Counted from the stretch's first letter, positions 19,908 to 28,667 are shown. The stretch: DNA of 64,000 nt from Tsukamurella sp. M9C (GCF_020169415.1 NZ_JAIULG010000001.1:205295-269294); one strand, 5' to 3'. The notes: generated by a model not told the origin, from the letters alone. A program made the numbers and translations.

Positions 19908-20432
19908 TTACTTGCCCTTGAGCAGGCCGCCCAGGATGCTGCCCAGCACGTTGCCCGCGGCGTTGCCGCCGGCCTGCTGGTTGCCGCCGCCGAGCATGTT
20001 GCCCAGGATGCTGCCGAGGACGTCGCCGCCGCTCTGCTGCTGCGGGGCCGGGGCCTGCTCCTGCTGCGGAGCGGCCGCGCCGCCGCTGGTCAGCTTCTTC
20101 ATGACGAAGCTGATCACGATGGGCGCGAGGATCGGGAGCAGCTGCTTGACCAGGCCGTCGGTGACGCCGGAGGACAGCGGCGCGGCGGCCGCGGCGGCCA
20201 CGTCGTCGGTCTTCTCGCCGAACAGGCTGGAGACGATCTGCTGGCCGTCGCCGCTGTCGGCGGCCTGCGCGAGATCGGCCGGGGCCTCGGTGGTGTCCTG
20301 CGCCTGGAGGCCGGCGAGCAGGGTCGGCACCGTCTGGTTGACGGCCTCCGAGGCGACGTCCTCCGAGACGCCGAGCTGGGCGGCGATATCCGCGAGCGGG
20401 ATGGACTTGATCAGGTCGTCGAGATCGGACAC
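19908..20432 (-). CDS. DUF937 family protein
   Basis: 174 residues from GTG with a strong AAGGAG site 5 nt upstream. The protein begins MSDLDDLIKSIPLADIAAQL, then a helical DUF937 region with SEDVASEAVNQTVPTLLAGL and GLVKQLLPILAPIVISFV, and ends in a Gln/Gly/Ala-rich tail with repeated LGSILGNMLGGG and LGSILGGLLKGK. The tail repeats suggest a self-associating or filament-forming C-terminus. Family function is unknown. It is monocistronic and ends at the gltD terminator. Confidence 0.8.
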   Translation of the reverse strand: MSDLDDLIKSIPLADIAAQLGVSEDVASEAVNQTVPTLLAGLQAQDTTEAPADLAQAADSGDGQQIVSSLFGEKTDDVAAAAAAPLSSGVTDGLVKQLLPILAPIVISFVMKKLTSGGAAAPQQEQAPAPQQQSGGDVLGSILGNMLGGGNQQAGGNAAGNVLGSILGGLLKGK

Positions 20433-20630
20433 GGTTCTCCTTGGAGGATGTGTGAGGACGCAAATTGCTGCACGAACACCCACAGCGTAGCCGCGGCGTG
20501 CGCGGGCGCTCGCCGGAACCCGCATGTGAGGAGCGACACGCTTCGGCCGCGAGCGCTGGACCCCGCCGCGCGGGAGGAATACAGTATCTGTAACCAACCG
20601 TTCCGCATCGAGATCGCACCGGAGACCGTC

Positions 20631-20771
20631 GTGAAGCTGCACCGTCGCACCACCTTGCTGGGCTCGAAGGCGATCTCCCGGTTGCGGAACCGCCGACTCG
20701 CGCGCACGCTCGCCGAGGACGGCGAGCGCCTCGTCACCGCGTCGGACCTGCGGGTTCTGCGGGTCGGCTAG
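20631..20771 (+). CDS. Small basic protein of unknown function
   Basis: 46 residues from GTG with GGAG 8 nt upstream: a very basic N-terminal half (KLHRRTTLLGSKAISRLRNR) and a second half with alternating hydrophobic residues ending RVLRVG. Its 3' end overlaps the convergent hydrolase gene by 38 nt. I do not recognise a family; the ribosome-binding site and codon composition make it plausible but not certain. Confidence 0.45.
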   Translation: MKLHRRTTLLGSKAISRLRNRRLARTLAEDGERLVTASDLRVLRVG

Positions 20772-21594
20772 TCACGTCCAGGATCAGCGCCGCGGTCTGC
20801 GCGGGCTGATCGACCATGGCCTGGTGTCCGCTCGGCGCGATCACCGCGAACCGCGCATGCAGCACGTCGGCCAGCTCCTGCTGCTGCTCCAGCCAGTGCG
20901 TCGCGCACGGGGTGCGCCGCCCGGCGAACGCCGCGGCCACCGTCCACGGGACGCCGGCCGGGAGCGGCGTCCGCTCCCGCAGATCGGCCAGCTCGTGCGC
21001 CAGCACGGGGTATCGACCGTTCTCCAGGAACGCGGCGCGGAAGTAGGCCTCGGAGGAGAGGATCTCCGCGTACTCGGGCGGCGGCGCGCCCGCGCCCAGC
21101 ATCCGGTGCACCAACGGGCCGAACAGGTTCATCCGTACCGCGGCCGCCGCGTCGGCCGACCGCAGGAGCGCGGCGTCGCGCAGCTCGCCCGGCACCACCC
21201 AGCGGGGAGAGGTCTCGACGCTGCCGTCCAGGAGGACGGATCCCGCTGTGCGGTGCGGGTGTTCGCGGGCGAAGGCCTCGACGTAGAAGCTGGCCATCGA
21301 ATGCCCGACCATCACCGCCGCGCCGATGTCCAACGCGTCCAACAGCTCGCGCAGCCGGGTGACCTCGGAGTCCAGGGTGGGGACGGCACCGTCGGGCCAG
21401 GGATCGGAGAGGCCGTACCCGGGTCGGTCCAGCCGGACGACGGTGCGGCTCGCGGTCAGGAGCTCCGTGACCGCGTCCCAGTCGAACCAGTTCCCGGCCA
21501 GGCCGGAGCTGAGCACGATGGGAGGCCCGCTCGCCGGGGCGATCGGTTCGTCGACCACCACGTGGGTGCGGGTACCCGCCAGATCGAGCAGCAC
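20734..21594 (-). CDS. Alpha/beta hydrolase
   Basis: 286 residues. The oxyanion region is LSSGLAGNWFDWDAV, the nucleophile elbow is VMVGHSMASFYVE with Ser in GHSMA, and the catalytic His is in APSGHQAMVDQP. The core fold lacks a signal peptide, so it is cytoplasmic. Substrate is unknown. It is divergent from the S4-domain gene by about 20 nt, so both promoters must overlap or be very short. Confidence 0.82.
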   Translation of the reverse strand: MLLDLAGTRTHVVVDEPIAPASGPPIVLSSGLAGNWFDWDAVTELLTASRTVVRLDRPGYGLSDPWPDGAVPTLDSEVTRLRELLDALDIGAAVMVGHSMASFYVEAFAREHPHRTAGSVLLDGSVETSPRWVVPGELRDAALLRSADAAAAVRMNLFGPLVHRMLGAGAPPPEYAEILSSEAYFRAAFLENGRYPVLAHELADLRERTPLPAGVPWTVAAAFAGRRTPCATHWLEQQQELADVLHARFAVIAPSGHQAMVDQPAQTAALILDVTSRPAEPAGPTR

Positions 21595-21614
21595 ACCGGC
21601 GAGGATAGTCGGGC

Positions 21615-21845
21615 ATGATGGTGCGCGTGAGTGAGGCGATCGACGTGACCATCTCCGACGATGTGATCCGGCTGGGGCAGTTCCTCAAGCTGGCGGGTCT
21701 CATCGACTCGGGGGCCGAGGCCAAGGCGGTGATCGCCGAGGGCGAGGTGGCGGTGAACGGCGAGGTCGACCTGCGTCGTGGCCGGCAGCTCGCGGTGGGA
21801 GACGTGGTGGAGGTCTTCGGGCGGTCCGCCCGCGTGGCGCGCTGA
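21615..21845 (+). CDS. S4-domain RNA-binding protein
   Basis: 76 residues, nearly all a single S4 domain: IRLGQFLKLAGLIDSGAEAK, AVIAEGEVAVNGEV and GRQLAVGDVVEV. Similar stand-alone S4 proteins (YlxQ/RlbA/YaaA type) bind structured RNA such as rRNA. ATG 21615, ATG 21618 or the GTG shortly after could serve as start. Confidence 0.85.
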   Translation: MMVRVSEAIDVTISDDVIRLGQFLKLAGLIDSGAEAKAVIAEGEVAVNGEVDLRRGRQLAVGDVVEVFGRSARVAR

Positions 21846-21849
21846 CCGG

Positions 21850-22572
21850 TCAGTATTCGCCCGCGGCCGCGGCTGCGACCCAGCCGAGCACCTGCAGCTG
21901 CGCCGGGTTGTACAGCTCGGTCAGCGCCGCGAGGATCACGCGCTGCGCGGTGCGCTGATCGTGCCCGCCCTCGTCGGACCAGGTGCCCAGGTCGGGGAAG
22001 CCCGCGACCTGGTGCAGGACGTCGGGGACGAGGCGGGCGACGAGATTGTCAATGGTGGCCTCGTCCGCGTCGGCGGGCAGCCGGTCGAAGTCGTCGGCAG
22101 CGTCAGTCCGGCTGTACGCCGTCAGCATGCGTGCGTACTCCTCGGCGCGGGTCGGCCCCACGAGCTGGGCGAGGACGGCGCTGAACTTGCGGTCCGCGGG
22201 GGAGAGGTTCCGGGCCGTCGCCGCCGCGGAGAGCTCGGGCGGCAGGTCCGACGGTGCCGTCGACGTGCGCAGCGCGCGCAGGTCCTCGCGGATCGCCTGC
22301 AGCCGTTCGATGTCGGCGGCGAGCTTGTCATCGAGCTCGGCGGCCGCCGCGTCGTCCACATCGTCGGCGTCCATCGCGGCGATCTGCGCGAGGCTGAAGC
22401 CCAGCCCCGTCATGCGACGGATCCAGACCAGCCGCACCAGGTGCTCGACGCCGTAGGTCTTGTAGCCGTTGGACCGTCGCGCGGGCTCGTCCAGTAGCCC
22501 GACGTCGTGGTAGTGCCGCACGGTGCGCAGGCTGGTCCCCGCCAGCTCAGCGACCTCGCGCGTGCTCCACAT
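21850..22572 (-). CDS. MerR-family transcriptional regulator
   Basis: 240 residues. N-terminal MerR winged helix: STREVAELAGTSLRTVRHYH, GLLDEPARRSNGYKTYG and RRMTGLGFSLAQIAAM. A coiled coil (about 75-105) and a ~120-residue C-terminal effector-like domain follow, longer than simple MerR proteins and without a Cys metal site. It converges on the S4 gene 4 nt away. Targets are not visible; a drug or stress effector would fit the length. Confidence 0.85.
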   Translation of the reverse strand: MWSTREVAELAGTSLRTVRHYHDVGLLDEPARRSNGYKTYGVEHLVRLVWIRRMTGLGFSLAQIAAMDADDVDDAAAAELDDKLAADIERLQAIREDLRALRTSTAPSDLPPELSAAATARNLSPADRKFSAVLAQLVGPTRAEEYARMLTAYSRTDAADDFDRLPADADEATIDNLVARLVPDVLHQVAGFPDLGTWSDEGGHDQRTAQRVILAALTELYNPAQLQVLGWVAAAAAGEY

Positions 22573-22585
22573 GGGCGTGGTGGGC

Positions 22586-22667
22586 GTTACCGGAGGACGA
22601 TGCCGTCGCGGCGCTGGAGGAGGGTGGCCCCGGGGGCGAGGTGCGTCACCGGAGGACGATGCCGTCG
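22586..22667 (-). repeat. Partial duplication of the rraA 3' end
   Basis: Two copies of a 23-nt segment, identical but for one base, start 59 nt apart. The upstream copy in the gene sense encodes the DGIVLR end of rraA; the second lies just beyond, in a different frame, and encodes another RDGIVLR followed by a stop. This looks like a remnant of a tandem duplication or of a replaced gene end. Confidence 0.6.
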
Positions 22668-23137
22668 TCGTCGCTGAAAAGGCTGTCGCCCGGGTTGAAC
22701 GTGACGCCGCCGAAGGTGAGCGGGATGTCGCGTTGGCCCTCGGCGGTCTTGGTGGACTTGCGCGGGTTGGTGCCGAGCGCCTTCACGCCGATGTCCAGCG
22801 TGCCGATCACGGCAGCGTCGCGGACCGCGCCGTAGGCCACGATGCCGGCCCAGCCGTTGCCGCGGCCGAGCTCGGCGATGAGGTCGCCGACCAGCGCAGT
22901 GTGCAGCGAGGGGACGCCGTTCTCGTCGGAGCCGTCGATGACCAGCACGCGGCCCTCGCCGGGCTCGCCCAGGATCGACTTGAGCAGCGCGTTGTCCTGG
23001 AAGCACTTGACCGTGACGACCTCGCCGGCGAACTGCTTGCGGCCGCCGAACTGGCGGAACTGCGTGTCGCAGCTGCGCACGTCGGGGCCGATCTCGTCGA
23101 CCAGGTCCGCGGTGGGGGTGAACTGCACGTTGCTCAT
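22646..23137 (-). CDS. rraA: RraA family protein (RNase E regulator-like / aldolase fold)
   Basis: 163 residues. Family segments: [18 protein letters not shown], the [18 protein letters not shown] region, [20 protein letters not shown] and [20 protein letters not shown], ending with [17 protein letters not shown]. In M. tuberculosis the homologue Rv3853 was named menG but belongs to RraA, which in E. coli inhibits RNase E. It may instead be a hydroxy-oxoacid aldolase. In M. tuberculosis it lies close to gltBD and espR, as it does here. Confidence 0.9.
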   Translation of the reverse strand: MSNVQFTPTADLVDEIGPDVRSCDTQFRQFGGRKQFAGEVVTVKCFQDNALLKSILGEPGEGRVLVIDGSDENGVPSLHTALVGDLIAELGRGNGWAGIVAYGAVRDAAVIGTLDIGVKALGTNPRKSTKTAEGQRDIPLTFGGVTFNPGDSLFSDDDGIVLR

Positions 23138-23179
23138 GGTCGCCAGGGTATCGCCTCGTGAATCCGGCTGATTCCGGGG

Positions 23180-24112
23180 TCACGAGGCCAGATCCGGCTT
23201 CGTATCGTCGGCACCTGCCGGTTTCACGACCCGGACGACGCCGACGTGCCGGTCGGTGCGGACGATGTCGAGGATCTCGGCAAGGATCGCGTCCCAATTC
23301 CCGATGACCTCGGAGTAGTCGAACCGCATGACGCGGTAGTCGCCGCGCGTGGCGGTCCGGTCGCGCCTGTTGTCCACGAGCCGTTGCGCGCCGCTGTGGT
23401 GGTCGGTGCTGTCGCATTCGATGATGAGTTTGTCGCCGACGAGCAGGTCCACCCGGCCGAGTTCAGCAATCGTCTGCTGGCTGCGCACGCGGATGTGTAG
23501 GCAGGTCAGGCGGTACCGGACCAGCGACTCGGTGCCGGAGCCGGCCAGCGGGTCCAGGTACTTCAGCAGCCGCTTCGTGGCCTTCGGGGCGTCCGCGAAG
23601 ATCTCCTCCAGGTCCTGGAGACTATAGGGATCGGGCTTGCGCAGGAGCGAGTCGAGTACCGCGACGAACTCGTCGGCGTCGAGGCAGTTCGCCGCGCAGC
23701 GCAGAGCGGTGGGTAGGTCGTCGACGGCGCGGGTCGGTGAAGGGAGGCGTTGAAACGCGTCGCAGTCGGCGTGCGATCGCGTCCGCCGATGTCGTTCGCG
23801 CCGCAGATGGGTCTTCGACTTCGACAGCGTGGCCTTGGCAGTCTTTGTGGATCTGCGTGGCGGGATCCAGACGCCGGGGCGGAACGCCAGTGCGGAGACG
23901 CACGTGATCACGGCGCCGCCTTTCACTGCGGCGACGACCGCGGTGTTCGCTCCGGGGAGGCGGTACCAGCCCCGACGGATCACGACGATGTCGCCCAGAT
24001 GGCGAAGGCGCTCGATCTCCGCGGAGTCGGCGCCCGCACGCAGCGCGGCTCGGCGGGAGAAGACGCCGCCGTCCGGAGCGGCCAGCGCCTGCAGGATCTC
24101 GATGGTGTGCAT
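23180..24112 (-). CDS. AbiEi-like winged-helix protein with DUF559 nuclease-like domain
   Basis: 310 residues. The N-terminus (about 1-60) is the winged helix seen in AbiEi-type antitoxins: GGVFSRRAALRAGADSAEIE, then VVIRRGWYRLPGAN. The C-terminal ~100 residues are a Vsr/DUF559-like fold with GRVDLLVGDKLIIECDST followed by HH and a YRVMRFDYSEVIG strand; the Asp and Glu are plausible metal ligands. No AbiEii nucleotidyltransferase toxin gene is adjacent, so this is the common solitary actinobacterial form whose function is unknown. Codon use is slightly less GC-rich than neighbouring genes. Confidence 0.75.
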   Translation of the reverse strand: MHTIEILQALAAPDGGVFSRRAALRAGADSAEIERLRHLGDIVVIRRGWYRLPGANTAVVAAVKGGAVITCVSALAFRPGVWIPPRRSTKTAKATLSKSKTHLRRERHRRTRSHADCDAFQRLPSPTRAVDDLPTALRCAANCLDADEFVAVLDSLLRKPDPYSLQDLEEIFADAPKATKRLLKYLDPLAGSGTESLVRYRLTCLHIRVRSQQTIAELGRVDLLVGDKLIIECDSTDHHSGAQRLVDNRRDRTATRGDYRVMRFDYSEVIGNWDAILAEILDIVRTDRHVGVVRVVKPAGADDTKPDLAS

Positions 24113-24337
24113 GGAACCCAGCGTGACGCCGGCGTAGGACTGGACGGGCTCGTCGGGAGCGCCGCTGTGGAGAAAACACGTTTCGTACGCTCAGCTGTGG
24201 AGGAAGCCGTCGTGAAACCGGCGGACTAGCAGGTCAGGAGGCCGATTCTGGCCTCGTCGCCCAGGATTCGGCCGCATTCACGAGCGTCGGACGGCGACAC
24301 TATTGAGTGCGCATCAACAAGCGGGTAATCTGGCGTC

Positions 24338-25888
24338 ATGCCAGCACCTACCCAGGCCACGTTCGACCGTCTTCGCGCCCTCGCGGCGATCGACCACCCG
24401 GAGCAGCGCGAGTCGCGCGACGTCCTCGAGGCGTTCTCCGGCGAGAAGGTCACCACGATTCCCGTGGGCACCGTGGAGGACGTGGAGAAGGCGTTCGAGC
24501 GGGCCCGCCTCGCGCAGAAGCAGTGGGCGGCCCGCAGCGCCAAGGACCGCGCGGCCGTGCTGCTCAAGTTCGCCGACCTGGTGAACGATCACCGCGCCGA
24601 GCTCATGGACATGGTGCAGCTGGAGACCGGCAAGGCCCGCCAGTACGCCCAGGAGGAGTCGCTGGACGTCGCGATGACGGCCCGCTGGTACGGCAAGAAC
24701 GCGCCGAAGATCCTGGCGGAGAAGAGCACCGACGGCATGCTGCCGGTGTTCACCAAGACCCGCGTGCGCTACCAGCCCAAGGGCGTCGTCGGCGTGATCG
24801 CGCCGTGGAACTACCCGATCACCCTCGCCGTCTCCGACGGTGTCGCCGCGCTGGCCGCCGGCAACGCCGTCGTGCTCAAGCCCGATTCGCAGACCCCGTA
24901 CTGCGCCCTCGCGGCCGTCGAGCTGCTGTACCGCGCCGGCCTGCCGCGCGACCTGTTCGCCGTGGTCCCCGGCCCCGGCGGCGTCGTGGGCACCGCGATC
25001 GTCGAGCGCGCCGACTACCTCATGTTCACCGGCTCCTCCGCCACCGGCGCCACGCTCGCGGAGCAGTGCGGCAAGCGCCTCATCGGCTTCTCCGCCGAGC
25101 TCGGCGGCAAGAACCCCATGGTGGTCACGAAGGACGCCGACATCGCGCACACGGCCGACGGTGCGGCCCGCGCCGCGTTCTCGAACTCGGGGCAGCTGTG
25201 CATCTCGATCGAGCGGATCTACGTCGAGCGGGCGATCGCCGACGAGTTCGCCCGCGCCTTCGCCGAGCGCACCGCCGCGCTCGCACTGGGCGCCGGCTAC
25301 GACTTCGACAACGAGATGGGCTCACTCGCATCGAAGTCGCAGATCGACACCGTCGCCGCGCATGTGGACGACGCGGTCGCCAAGGGCGCGACGGTGCTCG
25401 CCGGCGGCAAGGCCCGCCCCGACCTCGGCCCGTTCTTCTACGAGCCGACCGTGCTCAAGGACGTGCCGGTGGAGGCCGTCTGCTTCAAGTCGGAGACCTT
25501 CGGCCCGCTGGTCTCGATCTACCCCGTCGACTCCATCGACGAGGCCGTCGAGAAGGCCAACGACACCGAGTACGGGCTCAACGCCAGCGTTTTCGCGGGC
25601 ACGACGAAGCAGGCGCAGGAGATCGCGGAGCGGATCAACGCCGGCACCGTCAACATCAACGAGGGCTACGCCGCCGCGTGGGGCTCCACCGCAGCGCCGA
25701 TGGGCGGCATGGGCATCTCGGGCGTCGGCCGTCGCCACGGCACCGAGGGCCTGCTCAAGTACTGCGAGTCGAAGACCATCGCGCAGCAGCGGATCATCGG
25801 CATCGGCGGCATCAGGGGCGTGCCGCGCAACGTCTTCCTGAACGTCGTTCCGTCGGCGATCAAGGCGCTCAAGCTGATCGGCCGGTAG
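24338..25888 (+). CDS. gabD2: Succinate-semialdehyde dehydrogenase (NADP+)
   Basis: 516 residues. ALDH active site: Asn158 in IAPWNYP, Glu254 in FSAELGGKNP and Cys288 in NSGQLCISIERIYV. The start MPAPTQATFDRL and several segments closely resemble M. tuberculosis GabD2 (Rv1731) from memory. It oxidises succinic semialdehyde to succinate, the last step of the GABA or 2-oxoglutarate decarboxylase bypass. The gene is monocistronic, bounded by a perfect downstream terminator. Confidence 0.93.
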   Translation: MPAPTQATFDRLRALAAIDHPEQRESRDVLEAFSGEKVTTIPVGTVEDVEKAFERARLAQKQWAARSAKDRAAVLLKFADLVNDHRAELMDMVQLETGKARQYAQEESLDVAMTARWYGKNAPKILAEKSTDGMLPVFTKTRVRYQPKGVVGVIAPWNYPITLAVSDGVAALAAGNAVVLKPDSQTPYCALAAVELLYRAGLPRDLFAVVPGPGGVVGTAIVERADYLMFTGSSATGATLAEQCGKRLIGFSAELGGKNPMVVTKDADIAHTADGAARAAFSNSGQLCISIERIYVERAIADEFARAFAERTAALALGAGYDFDNEMGSLASKSQIDTVAAHVDDAVAKGATVLAGGKARPDLGPFFYEPTVLKDVPVEAVCFKSETFGPLVSIYPVDSIDEAVEKANDTEYGLNASVFAGTTKQAQEIAERINAGTVNINEGYAAAWGSTAAPMGGMGISGVGRRHGTEGLLKYCESKTIAQQRIIGIGGIRGVPRNVFLNVVPSAIKALKLIGR

Positions 25889-25900
25889 TCCGGCGCACGG

Positions 25901-25932
25901 CGATGGCCCCCTCCACGTGGAGGGGGCCATCG
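25901..25932. terminator. Perfect inverted-repeat terminator after gabD2
   Basis: A perfect 32-nt self-complementary hairpin: CGATGGCCCCCTCCAC on the left arm is matched by its exact complement. It lies 12 nt after the gabD2 stop and 11 nt before the convergent SnoaL-like stop, so it can serve both. Confidence 0.85.
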
Positions 25933-25943
25933 CCGTCTTCTCG

Positions 25944-26297
25944 TCAGGCGGGGACGCGGTCCAGGAATCCGGCGACGGTGGCGATGCGCCCGTCGGCGTC
26001 GACGGTCACCACGTCGAAGCCGATGACCGGCGGCTCCGCGCCCGCGGGGCCGAGGCCCCACTGGAACCGCACCTGGCCGTGATGCGCGTCGGGCTCGCCG
26101 ACGAGGGTGAACTCGAAGCCGGGGAACTGCTCGTGCACGCCGGCGACGACGGCGCCGATGGCCTCGGTCCCGGCGACCTCCGCCATCGGATCGGTGTACG
26201 TGGCCCCGGGCGCCCAGTGCCGCGCGAGCAGGTCGCGGCGGGTCTGCGGGTCGGTGCTGTTCCAGGTGGCGAGGTAGGCGTCGACGACGTGGTTCAT
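25944..26297 (-). CDS. SnoaL/NTF2-like protein
   Basis: 117 residues. The NTF2-like fold is indicated by VDAYLATWNSTDPQTRRDLL, HWAPGATYTDPMAEVAG and the final DGRIATVAGFLDRVP. Such proteins are small cone-shaped hydrolases, isomerases or ligand binders; catalytic residues cannot be assigned here. It is divergent from the MmyB-type regulator gene, and a perfect palindrome lies between them, so it is a likely target of that regulator. Confidence 0.8.
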   Translation of the reverse strand: MNHVVDAYLATWNSTDPQTRRDLLARHWAPGATYTDPMAEVAGTEAIGAVVAGVHEQFPGFEFTLVGEPDAHHGQVRFQWGLGPAGAEPPVIGFDVVTVDADGRIATVAGFLDRVPA

Positions 26298-26370
26298 GGT
26301 GTCCTCCAGGTGTTCTCGGTCGGTTCGATGGGAACGAGGCCGAGTCTGCCGCCGATCGCGAGTCGTGGCG

Positions 26371-26387
26371 ATTACCTCGGAGGTAAT
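26371..26387. promoter_or_regulatory. Perfect 17-nt palindrome, candidate operator of the MmyB-type regulator
   Basis: ATTACCTCGGAGGTAAT is two 8-nt complementary arms around one central G. It lies between the divergent SnoaL-like and regulator genes, 36 nt before the regulator ATG. It is the only obvious symmetrical site in the interval and fits autoregulation plus control of the SnoaL-like gene. Confidence 0.65.
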
Positions 26388-26422
26388 GGTGGCGCCTCCC
26401 CGGCGCGGATAGATTCGCGGGC

Positions 26423-27181
26423 ATGACGACGATCGAGGTGGGGCCGCTCCTGCGCACCTGGCGGCAGCGGCGACGGCTCAGCCAGCTCGAACTCGCGAGC
26501 CGCGCCGAGGTCAGCGGGCGGCACCTGAGCTTCGTCGAGACGGGGCGGTCCCGGCCGAGCGCCGAGATGATCCTGCGGCTGGCCGACCACCTGGAGGTGC
26601 CGCCCCGCGAGCGCGACGCCCTCCTCGTGGCGGGCGGTTTCGCCCCGCGGCACGACAGCCCCGCGGACGCCGCGGGCGTGCTGGCCTCCTTCCGCACCCT
26701 GCTCGATGCGCACGCGCCCTACCCCGCCGTCCTCCTCGACAGGTACTGGGACCTGGTGGACGCCAACGACGCCGTCGCCCCGCTGCTCGCCGGTTGCGCG
26801 CCGCACCTGCTGGAACCGCCGGTCAACGTCGTCCGCCTGAGCCTGCACCCCGACGGGCTGGCGCCGCGCATCGTCGACCTCGGGGCCTGGCGCGAGCACC
26901 TGCTGCACCAGGTGGCCGCGCGCGCCGATCGGACCGCCGATCCGCGGCTGGCGGCGCTCCTCGCCGAGTGCCGGGAGTACCCGGGCGGCGGCCCGGCACC
27001 CGCGCCGTCCGGGCCCGTCGTCGAGCTCGTCCTCCGCATGCCCGACGGTGCGCCGCTGCGACTGTTCAGCGTGGTCAGCGCCGTGCTCACGCCGCACGAC
27101 GCCACCGTCGACGAGCTGCACCTGGAGACCTTCCTGCCCGCCGACGAGGCCACGCGGGAGCGGCTACGGGCGCGGGCCTGA
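26423..27181 (+). CDS. XRE-family regulator with MmyB-like ligand-binding domain
   Basis: 252 residues. An N-terminal Cro/XRE helix-turn-helix (LLRTWRQRRRLSQLELASRA, VSGRHLSFVETGRSRPSAEM) is followed by the MmyB-type PAS-like domain (about 95-250) with DRYWDLVDANDAVAPLL. MmyB-like domains bind fatty-acid-like ligands in studied cases. The gene ends 18 nt inside the convergent SGNH hydrolase gene. Regulation of the divergent SnoaL-like gene is inferred from layout and the palindrome. Confidence 0.88.
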   Translation: MTTIEVGPLLRTWRQRRRLSQLELASRAEVSGRHLSFVETGRSRPSAEMILRLADHLEVPPRERDALLVAGGFAPRHDSPADAAGVLASFRTLLDAHAPYPAVLLDRYWDLVDANDAVAPLLAGCAPHLLEPPVNVVRLSLHPDGLAPRIVDLGAWREHLLHQVAARADRTADPRLAALLAECREYPGGGPAPAPSGPVVELVLRMPDGAPLRLFSVVSAVLTPHDATVDELHLETFLPADEATRERLRARA

Positions 27182-28090
27182 CGCCCGCACTGCGGCGGTG
27201 ACCGCGGTGGCGACGGCCTCGCCCTCCTCGGGGAAGGGGTGCAGCGCGGCGGCGCGGGGCACCTCGTCGACGCCGTTGATCCACGGGCGCGCGCTGCACA
27301 GCTCGTGGCCCTTCGACGGTGCCTCCATGTCGACGTACTCGGCGCGGGCGTTCACGGCGGCCCGCCGGACGGCGCCGTTGAGCCGCTCGGTGAGGATGCT
27401 GCGCATCCACGGGATCGAGGCGGAGCGGAAGGGGGCGATCGTGGCGCATGTTCGGTCGCCGGCGAACACGGCGGGGTAGCCGACCACGAGGATCCGCGCC
27501 CGCGGCGAGCGCTCGCGGACGGCGCGGATGATGCGCTCGTTCGCCGCGGTGATCTTCGCCAGACGGGAGGCGACGGCACCGTCGGACAGGCGGGCCGGGC
27601 GGGTGCGCTGATCGGCGGTGCAGCGGACCGCCGCCGATCGCGGCGCCACCGCGCAGGATTCGAGGATGCTCGAGTAGAGGTCGCCGTCGTTGCCGCCGAG
27701 GGAGACGGTGACGAGCGTCGTGGCGGGGGTGATCCCGTCGAGCTGCGGCGCGGCGTCGTAGTAGCCGGTCTTCGCGGAGCCGGCGTGCTGGCTCGCGAAG
27801 GCGTCCCGCGTCTTGGCGCCGCCGCAGGTGTTGTCCCGCAGCGCGTCCGGGGCCAGGCCCAGCGACGCGGCCACCAGCTTCGGATAGTTGTGCGTGGACC
27901 GCCCGCAGGCGCGCTCCTGCTGCGAGGCGCCGACGGTGGCGTCGGCGGGGAGGGAGGAGTAGGAATCGCCGAGCGCGACGTAGCTGGGCGTGGCCGGGGC
28001 CGCGTGCGCCGGCGCGCCGCCGATCACGGCCGTCGTGGCGAGGACCGCCGCGCCGAGCAGGGACAGGGACGGGCGGGCGCGCATCGACAT
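27164..28090 (-). CDS. Secreted SGNH/GDSL-family hydrolase
   Basis: 308 residues from the first of two close Met codons, with a signal peptide (MRARPSLSLLGAAVLATTAV, cleavage near AHA-AP). Block I is YVALGDSYSS with the nucleophile Ser, block III is VSLGGNDGD with Gly/Asn oxyanion residues, and the catalytic His is in ALHPFPEEG. Six or more Cys residues suggest disulfides outside the cell. It is an exported esterase or lipase; substrate is unknown. A longer upstream open frame is rejected because it would bury the signal peptide. Confidence 0.85.
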   Translation of the reverse strand: MSMRARPSLSLLGAAVLATTAVIGGAPAHAAPATPSYVALGDSYSSLPADATVGASQQERACGRSTHNYPKLVAASLGLAPDALRDNTCGGAKTRDAFASQHAGSAKTGYYDAAPQLDGITPATTLVTVSLGGNDGDLYSSILESCAVAPRSAAVRCTADQRTRPARLSDGAVASRLAKITAANERIIRAVRERSPRARILVVGYPAVFAGDRTCATIAPFRSASIPWMRSILTERLNGAVRRAAVNARAEYVDMEAPSKGHELCSARPWINGVDEVPRAAALHPFPEEGEAVATAVTAAVRASGPRP

Positions 28091-28175
28091 GCCGCCACTG
28101 TATTGCGCGCGGCCGCGGCCCGCAGCCCGTCGAAAACCGGTTGCGGCGGCCCGGCGTGCGACGCACCCTGGAGGC

Positions 28176-28667
28176 ATGGAGGTCACGTTCGTCAAGCGCC
28201 GGAACGGGTACGACGTGCGGATCACGCGCGCGAAGGGCCCGGAGCTGGCGCCCCGCGGCGGCCCGGGCGGTCGGCCGCCGGTGCCGCACGACGCGGCGCA
28301 CCTCATCGTCGAGGCCGAGGCGGGCCTGCGCGGCGGGGTGTTCGGGCGGATCGCCGACGCGAACGGCCTCGACGGGCTGTTCTGGCCCGCCGACCCGGGG
28401 GAGCGTCGCAAGGCGTCCCGCCGCAAGCGGCAGCCGACGGCCGCGCAGTCCGCGGACATGGCGCGCTCGGAGTACCTCGCGTCGCTGACCGCGGCGCTGT
28501 GGGAGGTGGAGCGCGGGCACCGGAAGCCGGAGCCCGCGTGGCCCGGCGCCCTCGAGGACGCGGACGTCGATCCCGCCCTGCGCGAGAGGATCTTCGCCCG
28601 CTACGACGACTTCGCCCCGCGCTGGGCGGCGCTCCCCGACGGGGGCGAGCTCACGCTGCGCTGGTGA
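28176..28667 (+). CDS. Conserved hypothetical protein
   Basis: 163 residues starting MEVTFVKRRNGYDVRITR, after a GGAG-like site. It is rich in Arg and acidic residues, has no signal peptide or membrane segment, and carries no motif I can name. A helical middle (SADMARSEYLASLTAALWEV) and a C-terminal FAPRWAALPDGGELTLRW are its best-ordered parts. It converges on the VC0807-like membrane protein gene 12 nt away. Codon use is like that of genuine neighbours. Confidence 0.6.
   Translation: MEVTFVKRRNGYDVRITRAKGPELAPRGGPGGRPPVPHDAAHLIVEAEAGLRGGVFGRIADANGLDGLFWPADPGERRKASRRKRQPTAAQSADMARSEYLASLTAALWEVERGHRKPEPAWPGALEDADVDPALRERIFARYDDFAPRWAALPDGGELTLRW

Noticed and set aside
23180..24112. Complete AbiE toxin-antitoxin system
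   Set aside because: No AbiEii nucleotidyltransferase gene is adjacent on either side.
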